In this document: positions 1-10,384 of the stretch, piece by piece
Layout of the letters: the number at the start of each line of letters is the position of its first letter
How positions within the stretch are numbered: position 1 is the first letter of the stretch
Assembly: GCA_024752435.1 (NCBI GenBank)
Contig: CP103037.1
Span: 2,356,001-2,420,000, forward strand
Direction of reading: 5' to 3'
Length of the DNA stretch: 64,000 nucleotides
From: Allantophomopsis cytisporea
Lineage: Eukaryota > Ascomycota > Leotiomycetes > Phacidiales > Phacidiaceae
Notes under the pieces: generated by a model
The model's database searches: none
The model's input: the letters and a program-made list of their open reading frames with translations, nothing else
Told to the model about the DNA's origin: nothing
Position numbers and translations under genes: made by a program

Positions 1-174
1 TACGAGCTCACACACCCCGTCCCGCTTGGCCCTGACGGAAAGCCGAATTATGCGGCTGCTTACCCGCCGAATACGCAGGAGGTGCCTGTCGGAACGCACG
101 CTGGTGATGCGGCTATGCTGGAGAAGGGGAAGGGGAAGGATAAGGCGAGGTGGATTGTTAAGGAGCGGACTTAG
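1..174 (+). CDS. C-terminal tail of an unidentified protein (partial)
   Basis: The reading frame is open from the first base of the window and stops at TAG 172-174, giving the last 57 residues of a gene that begins outside the window. The tail is rich in Pro, Gly and Ala in its first half and Lys-rich (EKGKGKDKARW) near the end, as in the cytosolic tails of many fungal membrane proteins. No domain is recognisable. The + strand frame continues uninterrupted up to the edge and the composition is coding-like, which is the only support. The family cannot be named from this fragment. Confidence 0.5.
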   Translation, partial: YELTHPVPLGPDGKPNYAAAYPPNTQEVPVGTHAGDAAMLEKGKGKDKARWIVKERT

Positions 175-1240
175 GCTTTGCGATTGGGGTTTCTTTTGTT
201 TGGAGGAGGTGGTGCGGAAACATACTCTGCTATATGGGTTGGGACACGGCATGGGAATCGGCTTGGTTGACTGGCGTTTGGGCGACAAAAGCATTGGGAG
301 GTGGTTTTTTTTTTTGTTTTTTTGGAGGGGTTAAGATGAAGATGGGTATAGGAGGAATATTGGGCTGGGTGGTTGCTCAAAGGTATTTAATTGGGTCATT
401 TAGTTGAGATGAGGGGTCAAAATGGGAAGGGCATGGATGGAAGATTGTAGACTCATAATTGGGGGCGTGGAAGTGGGATAAATAGGTGGTGGAAGATATC
501 AGGATTTACTCCGTATGTCACAGCTTTTTACTATTGTTTTTGAGATGGCCATATTGCGTGGATATGGTGAATGATAAACCTAATGTTATGCCCAGAAAAT
601 GGAAAACTAGGTTGATGGATGTTACAAATAATAGCTGCAGAGACGCGTTTCGCTGTTCTTTGATTGCATGATAAATAGATATCTCGATTTGGATGATTGC
701 ACCTTTCGATTATCACACCCCGCCAAAGTAGAGTGGGGTAACGTCTGACGAGCAACACCCCACGACGACACTTTATCTACATTAATTATATATCATTCTT
801 CTTCGATTGAAACTAGGCATTGACTTTCTTTTTCTAGTAGACGAGAATTTGCTGCAAATCTATTGGTTGCAATAATAGATAGCTACGCGGCACGACTGCG
901 AGGAAAGTTGCACTGCAAGCTCCGACGTCGCTCCACCTGACAGCTTGGAAGACAACAGGTCGTTAAAGATAGCATCAAGATATCAAACTCGCAACGATTC
1001 TTTTTCAAGTACCTATCATAGGGCCATAACATCATATGTTCCAGCAGCTACACTATAACCGCAGCTGTGACTCATCAAGTGTGTATATCGAGCTCACGTC
1101 TCCTCTAAAGCTTCTCTCACCATCCTTCTTCCATAGGTACTCAATACTATCACCTCATTCATCATTATATGCTACTACAATCTTGAATCCTCTGACAATT
1201 TAATTCCATCTTCCAAGCCAGAGTTAAGAACATAAACGCA
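175..1240. other. intergenic region, no gene seen
   Basis: This stretch holds the 3' flank of the left-edge gene and the upstream region of the D-amino-acid oxidase. No open frame has a convincing start, splice signals or family motif. The last 200 bases are pyrimidine-rich, as expected for a fungal promoter and leader. Confidence 0.5.
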
Positions 1241-2737
1241 ATGAGTATGCATCACCCGCCCTCCTCCTTCTCAACCCTTAAATCTAACTCCCCCAGCCCA
1301 GCACATAATCCTCGGCGCCGGCGTAATAGGCCTAACAACAGCCCTAACTCTCAAAGCCCGCTCCCCAAACTCCCACGTGATCCTAACCGCCCAATACCTA
1401 CCCGGCGACACGCACATAACCTACGCCTCGCCGTGGGCAGGCGCCAATTGGCTGAGCGTGGCAACCGACAACGGCCGCCAGGAAGCATGGGACGAGACCA
1501 CGTACCGGAAATTCGCGGAGTTGGCTGCGCGGGGCGCGAGTGAGGCCGGTGTTACGGCTTTGCCGCTCAAGGCGCTCTTTGATAATGAGAGGCGCCGGGC
1601 TGGTGTCGAGAGTGTGGGCACCGGTAAGGTTTGGTACGAGGGCTTGGTGGGCTTAAGGGAGGTCAGTGGGGAGGAGCTTCTGGGGGCTGGGTTTGGGTTT
1701 GAGTGTGATAGTTTTGTGGTTGATGTTGGGGTTTACTTGTCTTGGTGAGTTTTTGCTGTTTTCTTTGTTAGTGGTCTCTGGGGGGGCTTTGGGGGTGCAG
1801 ATAGGAGATGGAGAGGAGAGAATGCCGCGAGATGAGATGTTCATTCATGTGCGGCTTGTGGGGTTGAAGGTGGTGTTGACTGTTCTTCATAGGCTCCTGA
1901 CCCAGGCCCTCAAGGCAGGTGTCGAGATCCGTCGTGCGCGCTACGATAGTATTCATGACCTGATAGCCGCGTATCCAGATGCGAAAACATTCGTAAACTG
2001 TACCGGAATAGGCTCATATTGGCTCAAGGGCGTGGAAGACCATGATCTGTACCCCACACTTGTATGTCCCCTTTTATATTTCTCCCTCTCCATTACTTGT
2101 CCCCTAATACCTCTCTGTTCTCTCTTGTCTTCACTATCACTAATCCTCACAGGGACAAACCCTTCTTGTCTCCCCGCCCCGCCCAATCAAGAAAATGTAC
2201 TTCCGCTCGCCGCAGCGCACACACGCAGACACTACGTATGTCTTCCCACGCGGCAACCACGGCTTTGGTGGTGTCGTACTAGGCGGTTGTCGAATCGATG
2301 GCGTGTGGGATGCGCAGCCGAGTGAGGAGTTGGCCGAGGATATCAAGCGACGATGCTGTGCGCTTTGTCCGGAGCTTGGGAAGCCGGAGGAGTTGAAGGT
2401 GCTGAAGATTGGGGTAGGATTGCGTCGTAAGTTGTTTCCCGTACGAATTATAGAATCGAAAAATAGCGGACGGTGTTATAGATAGGGGTGGGAAATTGGG
2501 GATAGGAGATCGAGAGGATTTTGCTGACTGGCTATAATAGCGAGCAGGAAGGGCGGCGCGAGAATCGAAAGGGTTGTTATTGATGAGCGGATAGTGGTAC
2601 ATAATTACGGAGCTGGAGGTGCAGGGTATCAGGCCTCTTGGTGAGTTGTTCGGTCGTGTCAAGAGTATAATCACTGACTTTATAGGGGAATGGCGAAGGA
2701 AGCTGTTGATTTAGCGTTACAAAGCTCGCGATTGTAA
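1241..2737 (+). CDS. D-amino-acid oxidase (FAD-dependent, peroxisomal)
   Basis: Oxidatively deaminates D-amino acids to 2-oxo acids, ammonia and H2O2 using FAD. Six exons fit in phase: 1241-1244, 1297-1744, 1893-2061, 2153-2426, 2541-2640 and 2686-2737, for 348 residues, the usual family size. Exon 1 is only four bases (ATGA), followed by a 52-bp intron with donor GTATGC; joining gives MTQHIILGAGVIGL with the Rossmann dinucleotide-binding motif GAGVIG at residues 8-13. Other family landmarks are NCTGIGS, YPTLGQT (the usual Arg before GQ is Leu here), GLRPSRKGG across intron 4, and the DAAO signature VVHNYGAGGAGYQASWGMA near the C-terminus. The protein ends in Ser-Arg-Leu, a PTS1 peroxisomal import signal. 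The sequence does not separate a general D-amino-acid oxidase from a D-aspartate oxidase. Confidence 0.93.
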
Positions 2738-3682
2738 GAAAGTGTTTTTTTTCCCTAGTGGATGAGGATACGGAGTCTTAGGAGAGGGACTTGTAATCTG
2801 TATGCCTTATGATATTGATGTAGGGCTTCGGTATAATATCTGACCAATGAATGGTGCTTCCTAACATAATGGCAGAGGGAGACTTAGCTTGTATCAGCAA
2901 AAGAGCACGACCATTCTTGACGTTGTATTACGGCGTGCACATCAAGATCATTGTTTCAGCTCTCAAATTCATCACCATTCTCAGTGTCATCTCATCATCT
3001 TTTCCTGACTCGTATGTAGAAAAGAGAACAGATAAACTCCCAAAACTTTGATAACTCTCTTCAAAGCACCAACTAGGTGCCGCATGCAGCCGAATAACAT
3101 GTCAGCACGCACGCTGCTCCTGTTGCTAGAAACAAGTAGCCCAGCATCCTCATCATCGTCAGCAACCACCTCATCGCATCCCACGCAAGGGCATGAGAAC
3201 ATAGCAAAATTCTCATCTCCACGGAGTTCACAGAGAATGTTGATCTGAAAACTCTAGATTAAATTAAGCTGTCAGGGCCGTTTATATATGTCCCGGAGTT
3301 ATCCGATGCTAGTATTTACCATCTAAATCGTAATATAAATCTTTTTCGACTGCAGACAGCCGGTATCGAGAAGCCTTGGAAAGTAGGAAAGTGGAATAAA
3401 AACGATAATATAGCAGCTGGTACATTTGATATGTACACTCAGGACCTCCAAATCGCTATTTAGAGATTGTACTCGATTATTATGAACACGAGATGAACCC
3501 GTCATCGATTTTCTACGGCTTGAAAGACCTCACCATACAAGTAAAATATATCGAGAAAAATACATGTATTGGAAAATAATAGAATATCTAATGAAAGTGC
3601 TTCAATCTCTCATCCACTCGTTCACCCATCAACAATCGCCTCTTCATCAATTCATCACTACTGGACAACTTGTGTTATTGGC
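2738..3682. other. intergenic region between convergent genes
   Basis: About 0.95 kb between the D-amino-acid oxidase and the cutinase, which point towards each other, so it contains two 3' flanks. Short frames at 2851-3248 lack starts in good context, splice partners or motifs. Nothing further is seen. Confidence 0.5.
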
Positions 3683-5151
3683 TTACTTTGCAGCAGCAGT
3701 AACGCCGGTAGTCTTGACGATGAAATCGGCCGCCTGCTGAGCATCACTACCATAAGTCAAGTGCGCAGGGGTGATGGCATATGTCTTTGGGTCCTGGCAG
3801 ACCTCATCACCAGTGGCACAGATCTCAAGGAGGTTGGAAGCTGGCACGTTAGTGACAGCAGAGCCATTCTCTGGGTCACCAAAGATAACAACTGTTTCGA
3901 ATCAGTAAGTTGACCCATCAAATCGTGTGTTTTTTTGAAGTGAGCAACATACCTGCAGCGATTTGTTCAGCAGTAAGTCCATTGGCGGCTGCGTAATGAA
4001 CAACAAATCCTCCCTGTGAATAACCGGAAAGCACAATCTTGGTGCTTGGACATTGCGAGAGAGCCTGCTTGACAAGTGTCACCATGGTTGGACCGCCATC
4101 GGCGCCGCCTTCGAAGTTTCCCTACAACAGTCAATATAAATCCACACACTTAACATATCAAGATATTCCAACGTACTTCAATACCAGCATCATAGTCTAC
4201 ACCCTGAACAGCAACCTGTCCATCGCCAAGAGTACTCTTGAGTGCGGTGAACATAGGCGGTCCAGCGACAGAGCCGACATTACCAGATTCGGTGGTGCCG
4301 CGTGCGAAGATAACTGTCACAGCCTTGCAGCCTGTATTGGACGTAACATCATTCTCAGTATCACCGGATCTCGCGGCAAGGGCCTCGCGACGTGCATTCT
4401 TGTCGGCTACGGCTCTGCCTTCGATGTGTGGGAGTGGCAGCCCGGTTCCGATTGGCAGTGGGTAACCGGTATGATGAGGGCGGCCAGAGGGGTCAGCTGG
4501 GAAAGGGAGAGCGCCCGATGGAAGAGGGAATGATGGTGGTGGGAGAGGAAGGCCAGATGGAGCTGGGAAGCCAGCTGGGGGTGCGGCGTACTGGCGACGC
4601 TTAAGAGCACCACTTTCTGGGAATCCCGAGGGGAGAGGAAATGAGGGCAAACCGCCAGTAGGGAGAGCTAAGCCCCCAAGACCACCAAGCTGGCGACGCT
4701 TGAGAGAACCGCTCTCAGGAAATTCTGAGGGAATAGGAAATGAAGGTAAACCGCCAGTAGGGAGAGCTAAGCCTCCGAGACCATCGAACTGGCGGCGCTT
4801 GAGGATACCGCTCTCTGGGAGTCCCGAGGGAATAGGAAATGAAGGTAAGCCGCCTGAAGGAAGTGCTACGCCTCCGAGACCGTCGAGCTGGCGTGCATGG
4901 CGACCGGATCGCTCGCCAAGAGAAGGGAAGCCTGTAGGAAGAGCGAATCCAGCGCCCGATTCCGATGGAATGGAGAACGGCAAGCTTCCGAGTCCCGAGT
5001 CGGAACCTGAGCTGGAGCCCAAACCTCCCAAGCTACCAAGACCTTCTGATCCGGAGCCAAGTCCATCAAATTGGCGGCGCTCGTTGGAGGCTGGCGCTGC
5101 CAGGCTACCGTGGAGGAGGAAGGTTGCCGCGAAGAAGCTCTTGTACAACAT
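3683..5151 (-). CDS. cutinase (CE5) with long N-terminal dibasic repeat region
   Basis: Secreted serine esterase of the cutinase family, expected to hydrolyse cutin or similar polyesters outside the cell. Exons on the minus strand are 5151-4177, 4121-3953 and 3891-3683, giving 450 residues. The chosen start (MLYKSFF) opens a signal peptide ending near LAAPA; an in-frame ATG 36 bases upstream would put charged residues before it. The catalytic domain occupies about residues 274-450: GCKAVTVIFARGTTE, then GYSQGG with the nucleophilic Ser in exon 2, and the Asp and His region (ICATGDEVC ... PAHLTYG) in exon 3. Ordinary cutinases are about 200-230 residues. Here roughly 250 extra residues rich in Gly, Leu, Pro and Ser precede the domain and include three 33-residue repeats separated by Lys-Arg-Arg. 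A second CE5 gene lies 1.3 kb away on the same strand. Confidence 0.92.
4597..4893 (-). repeat. three tandem 99-bp coding repeats inside the cutinase
   Basis: Residues 87-119, 120-152 and 153-185 of the cutinase are near-identical 33-residue units. They start RQ(L/F)DGLGG or RQLGGLGG, contain GGLPSFP(I/L)PS, and end PESG(I/S/A)LKR. Each boundary carries the basic cluster KRR (residues 118-120, 151-153, 184-186). A divergent unit starting RRQFDGLGSG sits at residues 25-34, and a decayed one (RRQYAAPP) follows residue 185. The exact 99-bp period is visible in the DNA. Confidence 0.9.
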
Positions 5152-5271
5152 GTCGAATATTCGTAAAGACTGAAATTGCAGAATCAAAAGAAAGGACTAT
5201 AAAGAATGTATTCAAGCTGAGTTGATGAGCTTGATGAGAAGATGCAGAGGCAAGAAGAGATTAAGAAAGGG

Positions 5272-5278
5272 ATTTATA
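5272..5278 (-). promoter_or_regulatory. possible TATA box of the cutinase gene
   Basis: On the minus strand this reads TATAAAT, about 120 bases upstream of the cutinase start codon. The position is plausible for a strongly regulated secreted-enzyme gene; no transcript start is known. Confidence 0.4.
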
Positions 5279-6435
5279 CTGTTTGTCGATCCATCGCAAA
5301 TGTGCCTCGGAGATCGAGGACGAGGGATCCGAGGCCCCGAAGCAAGAGTAGTCACATATGATGATAGGTTGTAGCAGGTATAAAATTTCGAGATGAAGGA
5401 AGGGCGTGATAGCGCGCCGAAAACCTGAATTGCTATTGAGGGACTTGCCATCTGCCATCTACCGTGGTGTGAGTAGTTTAGGTGCGAGGCGCCAGTTCGG
5501 TCTGATGCCTCAAGGTGGGAAGTACAACGAGAGGATTATCATATTCGAGGCTGATGGCGCCGGAATCTCATACTGTAGCCGCACTAGGTGTCTTTGATAT
5601 GACCTATGGCATGCTGTGACGATGAATATGATACAACCTCGGCATCCCCCAGTATACGGAGATGATAATAGTAGAGCATGGAGGATCATTATAGAGTCAG
5701 ATAACAGCCGCACATGGTCATTGCCTATGATGAGGAGCCTGCAAATCGAAGGATGCAGGCATTAATATGGACGTGCATGTCAAATAGAGTATGTTTTGGC
5801 TGTGTTTTTGATGAGGCAGATAGATGTTTCGAAACTGCAAGTTCAGTGCCGGAACCAATGACCGAAGGATTGTCGTGGGGAGACGCACCAACAACTACTA
5901 ATACAAACTAACACCTGCTAATATTGGCCCACTCCGATATATTAGTGAACACATCCTGAATAATGTTTCGTGATGTTGGAACGCGGAGACGATTGCAGGA
6001 AAAAGTTTGTTTGGTAATTCTGCAAGGTACTGCGCAATAAGACGTGCATTATGTTATCTGATCGATGGCATGCATCATCGATATGTTTTACTCGAATATG
6101 GTTCAGCTCGATTGCAATCTAAGCCCCACCAGAACTATCCAAACAACGCATCGCTGATCTACACCAAGGCTTATCTTTACGCAATAGTTTTGTTTTTTGA
6201 ATCAATTTTGTTTCTGCTGATCCCCATGGAAACATGTTTAGGAGAGTAAGGTAGATGTAAGTTGTTATCGATGGTGGTGTTCATAGGCCATCCTTATAAG
6301 TGTACAGAGGAACGGACGGTATGTGTTAATGACAAGTAGCCTAACCAACAGGCAATTTACAAAAATCCTTCAACTTCCATGTTCGGCTGCTATTTCCATA
6401 GGGAAGGATTTCAATCGCCAAGAGTGACTATTTTA
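5279..6435. other. intergenic region between the two CE5 genes
   Basis: Upstream region of the cutinase and 3' flank of the acetylxylan-esterase-like gene. Short frames here have no homology that I recognise and no consistent splice structure. Confidence 0.5.
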
Positions 6436-7336
6436 TCAGCCCAAAAGCTTGTTCACGAATGCCAGGGCATCAGTGTTGTACTTTGTAGTATAGTCCAAGT
6501 GAGCCAAAACATCTACCCCGCTGTCACAGAATGAATCGCCAAGGTCGCAGTATGCTTGGATTCTGGAAGCGTAATGGTCACACATCTGGTCTGCTAGTCT
6601 AGGGAAGAGCTGTATAGAGTCAGTTTTTCCGTGTCGTGCTAAAGATACGGTTCAACGTACGCCATTGTTGATTGATGTACCAACATCATACGACTTGTTG
6701 ATCAGATGGCGTGGGTCACCCATCTGAACTATTGCCACCACTATTTGGAAAGTTGTTAGTCTTCGAGGTTTCTCTCATCGAAGCCAAATCTTACCATGAT
6801 CTCCAATGGACTGGTCTATGGCGGGAGTTTCTGCTCCGAGTAGAAGCCCACCACCACCTATGAGCCTGCTTAGTTATAATTCATTTGTTGATATTATCAG
6901 ACGAAAGACGCAGGGAGAAATCTACCTCCGCAAAGGGTATCAAGAAGAACATGAGCTCCCTATACCGGTCAGTTCCTCTTCCATACGAACATGACCTACT
7001 TACCTGAGAGTAACCAAGCAATACGATTTTAGCATCAGGACATGCAGTCGCATACTGAGTAAGCTGTGAGGTCAGAGCTGCGGTACCCTGAGCAGAAGAA
7101 CTAGCGTAGTTGTCCAGAGTTGCTGGGTAATCAACAGACTCCAAGTCAGTGCCAGCATGATCGTTTTCGATCAGCGTGGCAAGAGACCCAATGACACCAG
7201 GGCCAGGTGCTTCAGTGCTGGCTCTTGCAGCAATGATGTGAATCGGCGCACAAGTGGCCCTCTCCAGCACTTCAGGGATAACAGCTGAAAGAACGCTTTG
7301 GGTAGCGAGGAATAGGGCGAGAACTTGGGTCTTCAT
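6436..7336 (-). CDS. acetylxylan esterase-like CE5 esterase, secreted
   Basis: Secreted serine esterase of carbohydrate esterase family 5; removal of acetyl groups from xylan is the likeliest role, but a cutinase-type substrate cannot be excluded. Five exons on the minus strand fit in phase: 7336-7004, 6959-6926, 6857-6795, 6740-6661 and 6609-6436, for 227 residues, the normal family length. MKTQVLALFL starts a signal peptide ending near VLSA. The domain opens with CAPIHIIAARASTEAPG, typical of acetylxylan esterases. The nucleophile motif GYSQ closes exon 1 and GAHV follows in exon 2. A poly-Gly loop (CGGGGGLLLGAETP) and the Cys-rich end with Asp and His (YCDLGDSFCDSGVDVLAH) complete it. No cellulose-binding domain is attached. 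The gene lies tandem to the repeat cutinase. Confidence 0.9.
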
Positions 7337-7455
7337 TTTGATAGATCGTAGATGATAAAAGGGCGTGAGGTTGGAGGTTTTTCAACGGAGACAACCTGAC
7401 GATAGAATGCTGGAATACTGGCACCAGGAAACCGAAATACGACAACAGCTGTTCT

Positions 7456-7462
7456 TATATAA
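7456..7462 (-). promoter_or_regulatory. possible TATA box of the CE5 esterase gene
   Basis: A TATATAA element about 120 bases upstream of the start codon at 7336, at the same spacing as the element in front of the neighbouring cutinase. Confidence 0.4.
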
Positions 7463-7974
7463 AGGTTCGTGATGTAATACCAAGATGATTCTGTCATGCG
7501 TCCATAGAATTTTTTTCCTGCAACCTATACATGTTGATCCGAACTCATGATAGTCTTCCGCAAGCAACGCTCGAATAGGATAGTCCCTGTATCTAGCATC
7601 ATTGTTTTGACCTTTATCCCAGAATTCCGATTTCCAAGAATGCCGAGGCTGCATTTTTTTAATGCCTATTTCGATTGTCATGCGAAAGAATTGCCGTCAC
7701 ATCTGTATTTGAGCCTCCGGCGCTTGATCCTTCGAGCCCCGGAGAAGTTTCCAGGCGGGGTCTAATTCCAGTCTATGGGAGCGATCTTTAAGGTCCAAAG
7801 CGGATCATCGGACGTTGTGTGGATAGAACTCAATGCTGGATTGGAGCCGATAAGAATCCTGGCCGATGGTGCTGGTATGATCGACGCCGAGGTCATGTTG
7901 ATCAACTCTAGCATGGCATGGACATGGATACAATATTCATGTACCCTCAAGTATTTACCATCGAACGCCACCTT

Positions 7975-8001
7975 CCACATACCACATACCACATACCACA
8001 T
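7975..8001. repeat. 7-bp tandem repeat (CCACATA)
   Basis: About 3.9 perfect copies of CCACATA in a row. Confidence 0.85.
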
Positions 8002-9221
8002 GGCAGATGACAATGCAGTCAACGGTGACGATCCTCAAAGCCATAAATTGCAATCGCAGCCGGGGCCCTCGGTCTGATCCTAAAGGATTCTGTCATTGTC
8101 AATGAAAGCTCTCAAGTCTGGTGGTGGATACACACAAACAAGTTCTCCGCAGCTCACAGACCCATTTCAATGCTCTCATCTCAAAGGCCACTTCTCATCC
8201 AGAGATGCGATTGGTTGAGAGGAAGTCTGATAGAAACCACGATAGCAGCATAGGTTGTTCACAGGATCCAAATCCTCTCGCCCTAAAAATCACAGCCTTG
8301 AAAGGTAGAGCATGCGAAGATGTCTGCTCTGAACGGGACGGCCTCGGACCTCCCCCCATACATGAAACCTGCCGAGCTTAAGGTTGGCTACTTCGTTACA
8401 CACGGGGCAAGCCGCACTACCGAATTTATAACCTTAATCTACTTGGGTGAAGAGCTGAAAGGTTGAAAGGGGTACTGGGAATTGATATATAATTAGATCC
8501 TGAAGTTTGGTCGATGTTAATTGGGTTTCGCTGGGAAATTTATCGCGAGACTAAAGTTTGGTACGAATGATAAATCAGAAGCAGAAGTTTTCCAGACTAC
8601 AGTTACCGGTCAATGGTGATTCCTCAATGATTTGGGCACTCGGGTTCTTCAAAGGATTCGTTTCTCTTTCTTGGGTCGCCTGACTAATTATATCCCAGTG
8701 AGCAAGAAGTCTTCACGTCCACACTTTGCTTTTGCAGACGTGAAGTGAACAGAACGTGATCCATCCACGAATAGTACGAAAACATGAATGCTTATTAATA
8801 GGCTATTAAATCTTATTTTCCATATCGTGTTGTTGTGCTTATATAACAAGCAGTTTAATATTTCATCTCGTTTTATAAATCTTTCTTTAAGGATGATTTA
8901 GAAGAGACAAAATATGCCATAAGAAAAGAAGAGAATACATTAGTCGTGCGTTTTCGGGTGATCTCTCAAATCAATAAATGAAACATTAAACATATAACTA
9001 AACACAAGACATTGCTTTCGTGTTTAAAGTTCTCCAAATTCGATGGTATTTACTAATTTTTAGAAAGAGAAATAAGAAGGAAATCTGCAATGCTTACTCT
9101 AGATAGCCAAGATTTAATGAGGCTTTCTATTCCTCCCTGGTATTATATTGATTATTACCTCATTATAAAGATGTTCAGAAAGGGCTAAGAGAATTTTTAT
9201 ATTGATATGAGAAAGCATATG

Positions 9222-9223
<2 letters not shown>

Positions 9224-9252
<29 letters not shown>
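9224..9252. repeat. 29-base poly-T tract
   Basis: Uninterrupted run of T between GTC and AGGATAAA at the edge of an AT-rich block. It may be a simple homopolymer or the poly-A tail of an old retroposed sequence on the minus strand. Confidence 0.9.
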
Positions 9253-9254
<2 letters not shown>

Positions 9255-10384
9255 GATAAATCAGGTTTGCTTCGGAAACAAAAATCATTACCAAAGTAAA
9301 CCTCGGAATCAGATACCAATTTGATGCTACTTATAGCCATGGATTTCCGCGAGCTAGGATGTGACCGAAAAAACGTGAGTGAAGAACTACTCGAAGACTC
9401 CGAGGATAGATAAAGAAATTCATACCAACTGCAAGTTCTAGTCATACGTATATGATATATACATGCTTTACTTTGTCGATGATGCTTAAATCTACTTCGT
9501 GCCCCCTACAGGATTCCTCCTTGCTTATCACAGTACGTGCGATAAGCCTTTCTAGAACGGTCAATGCCGCGCTTCACCAGCCAAAGTTGTTATCCGACGG
9601 TATCAACGCACAATGGCGATGGTGAGTTTGTCTCTTATAATGAATGGCATTCTTGTGCTGTGAAGCTCTGTATACGGAGTTTGCCATCTGCTGCTACCTT
9701 TATCATACGTGGAATACGAAAGTCAATCTTCTGGCAATGCCAGACTCTGTCGGTGTTCCGCAATAACAGGGCATCATCTTACCGAAATACACCCGCAATG
9801 ATACACACAATCTGATAAAGAGCGCATGATAAACAACTGATAGACAGCGTGATAACGACAACGGTGGATCTTCATTTCTAGTTGAACGAATTGGCAGCCG
9901 CGGAACCATGGACCGAACAATCAAGCTTTCTTACCAGAGCTGGATGCCTGGGTCGCAGTCGTTATTTGTCAAAAGTCATGCTGAGCTGAGGTGAATTTTA
10001 CTGGCACAGAACTCTGTACCGTGCGTACTTGAGTAGGGGACACATCTATGTATGTATGTCCCACGGGCAAGGACGACACTTATCTCAAAGGCAGCTTAAG
10101 CGCGGCGAACGTACCCATCCAAACATAACAGCCAGAACGAGGCTGATGGTATAGGATGACGACTTCGAAGTATTTGCCCCTCTTGTTATCTTATACTCTT
10201 ATTTGGATGATATCATGCAGATGAGATGGCAAACCAGATAAGAACGCAATGCTTCGATGTAGACAGAACCCACTTTATAAGTATTACTGCCCATGCTCCT
10301 GGCAAATTCAAGCCTGGCTGCTTGTGACTATTTTCTTTCCGACAGCTGTCTTCATATTCCTGAAATCGATTCCTGTGGTCGCAA

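Larger units (their letters stand above)
7463..10384. other. gene-poor intergenic region, AT-rich in the middle
   Basis: Nearly 3 kb with no supportable gene. The part around 8750-9250 is strongly AT-rich and ends in a 29-base T run. Short frames at 7775-8077 and 8121-8381 overlap on both strands and show no motif or splice structure. The last 150 bases are the presumed upstream region of the NCS1 permease. Confidence 0.5.

Noticed and set aside
1666..2325. 219-codon + strand frame overlapping the D-amino-acid oxidase
   Set aside because: It shares part of exon 3 in frame but otherwise reads through introns 2 and 3 of the oxidase; the spliced model explains all conserved motifs.
4700..5173. 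157-codon + strand frame over the cutinase repeats
   Set aside because: It is the antisense shadow of the repeat region; the minus strand has signal peptide, repeats and the catalytic domain.
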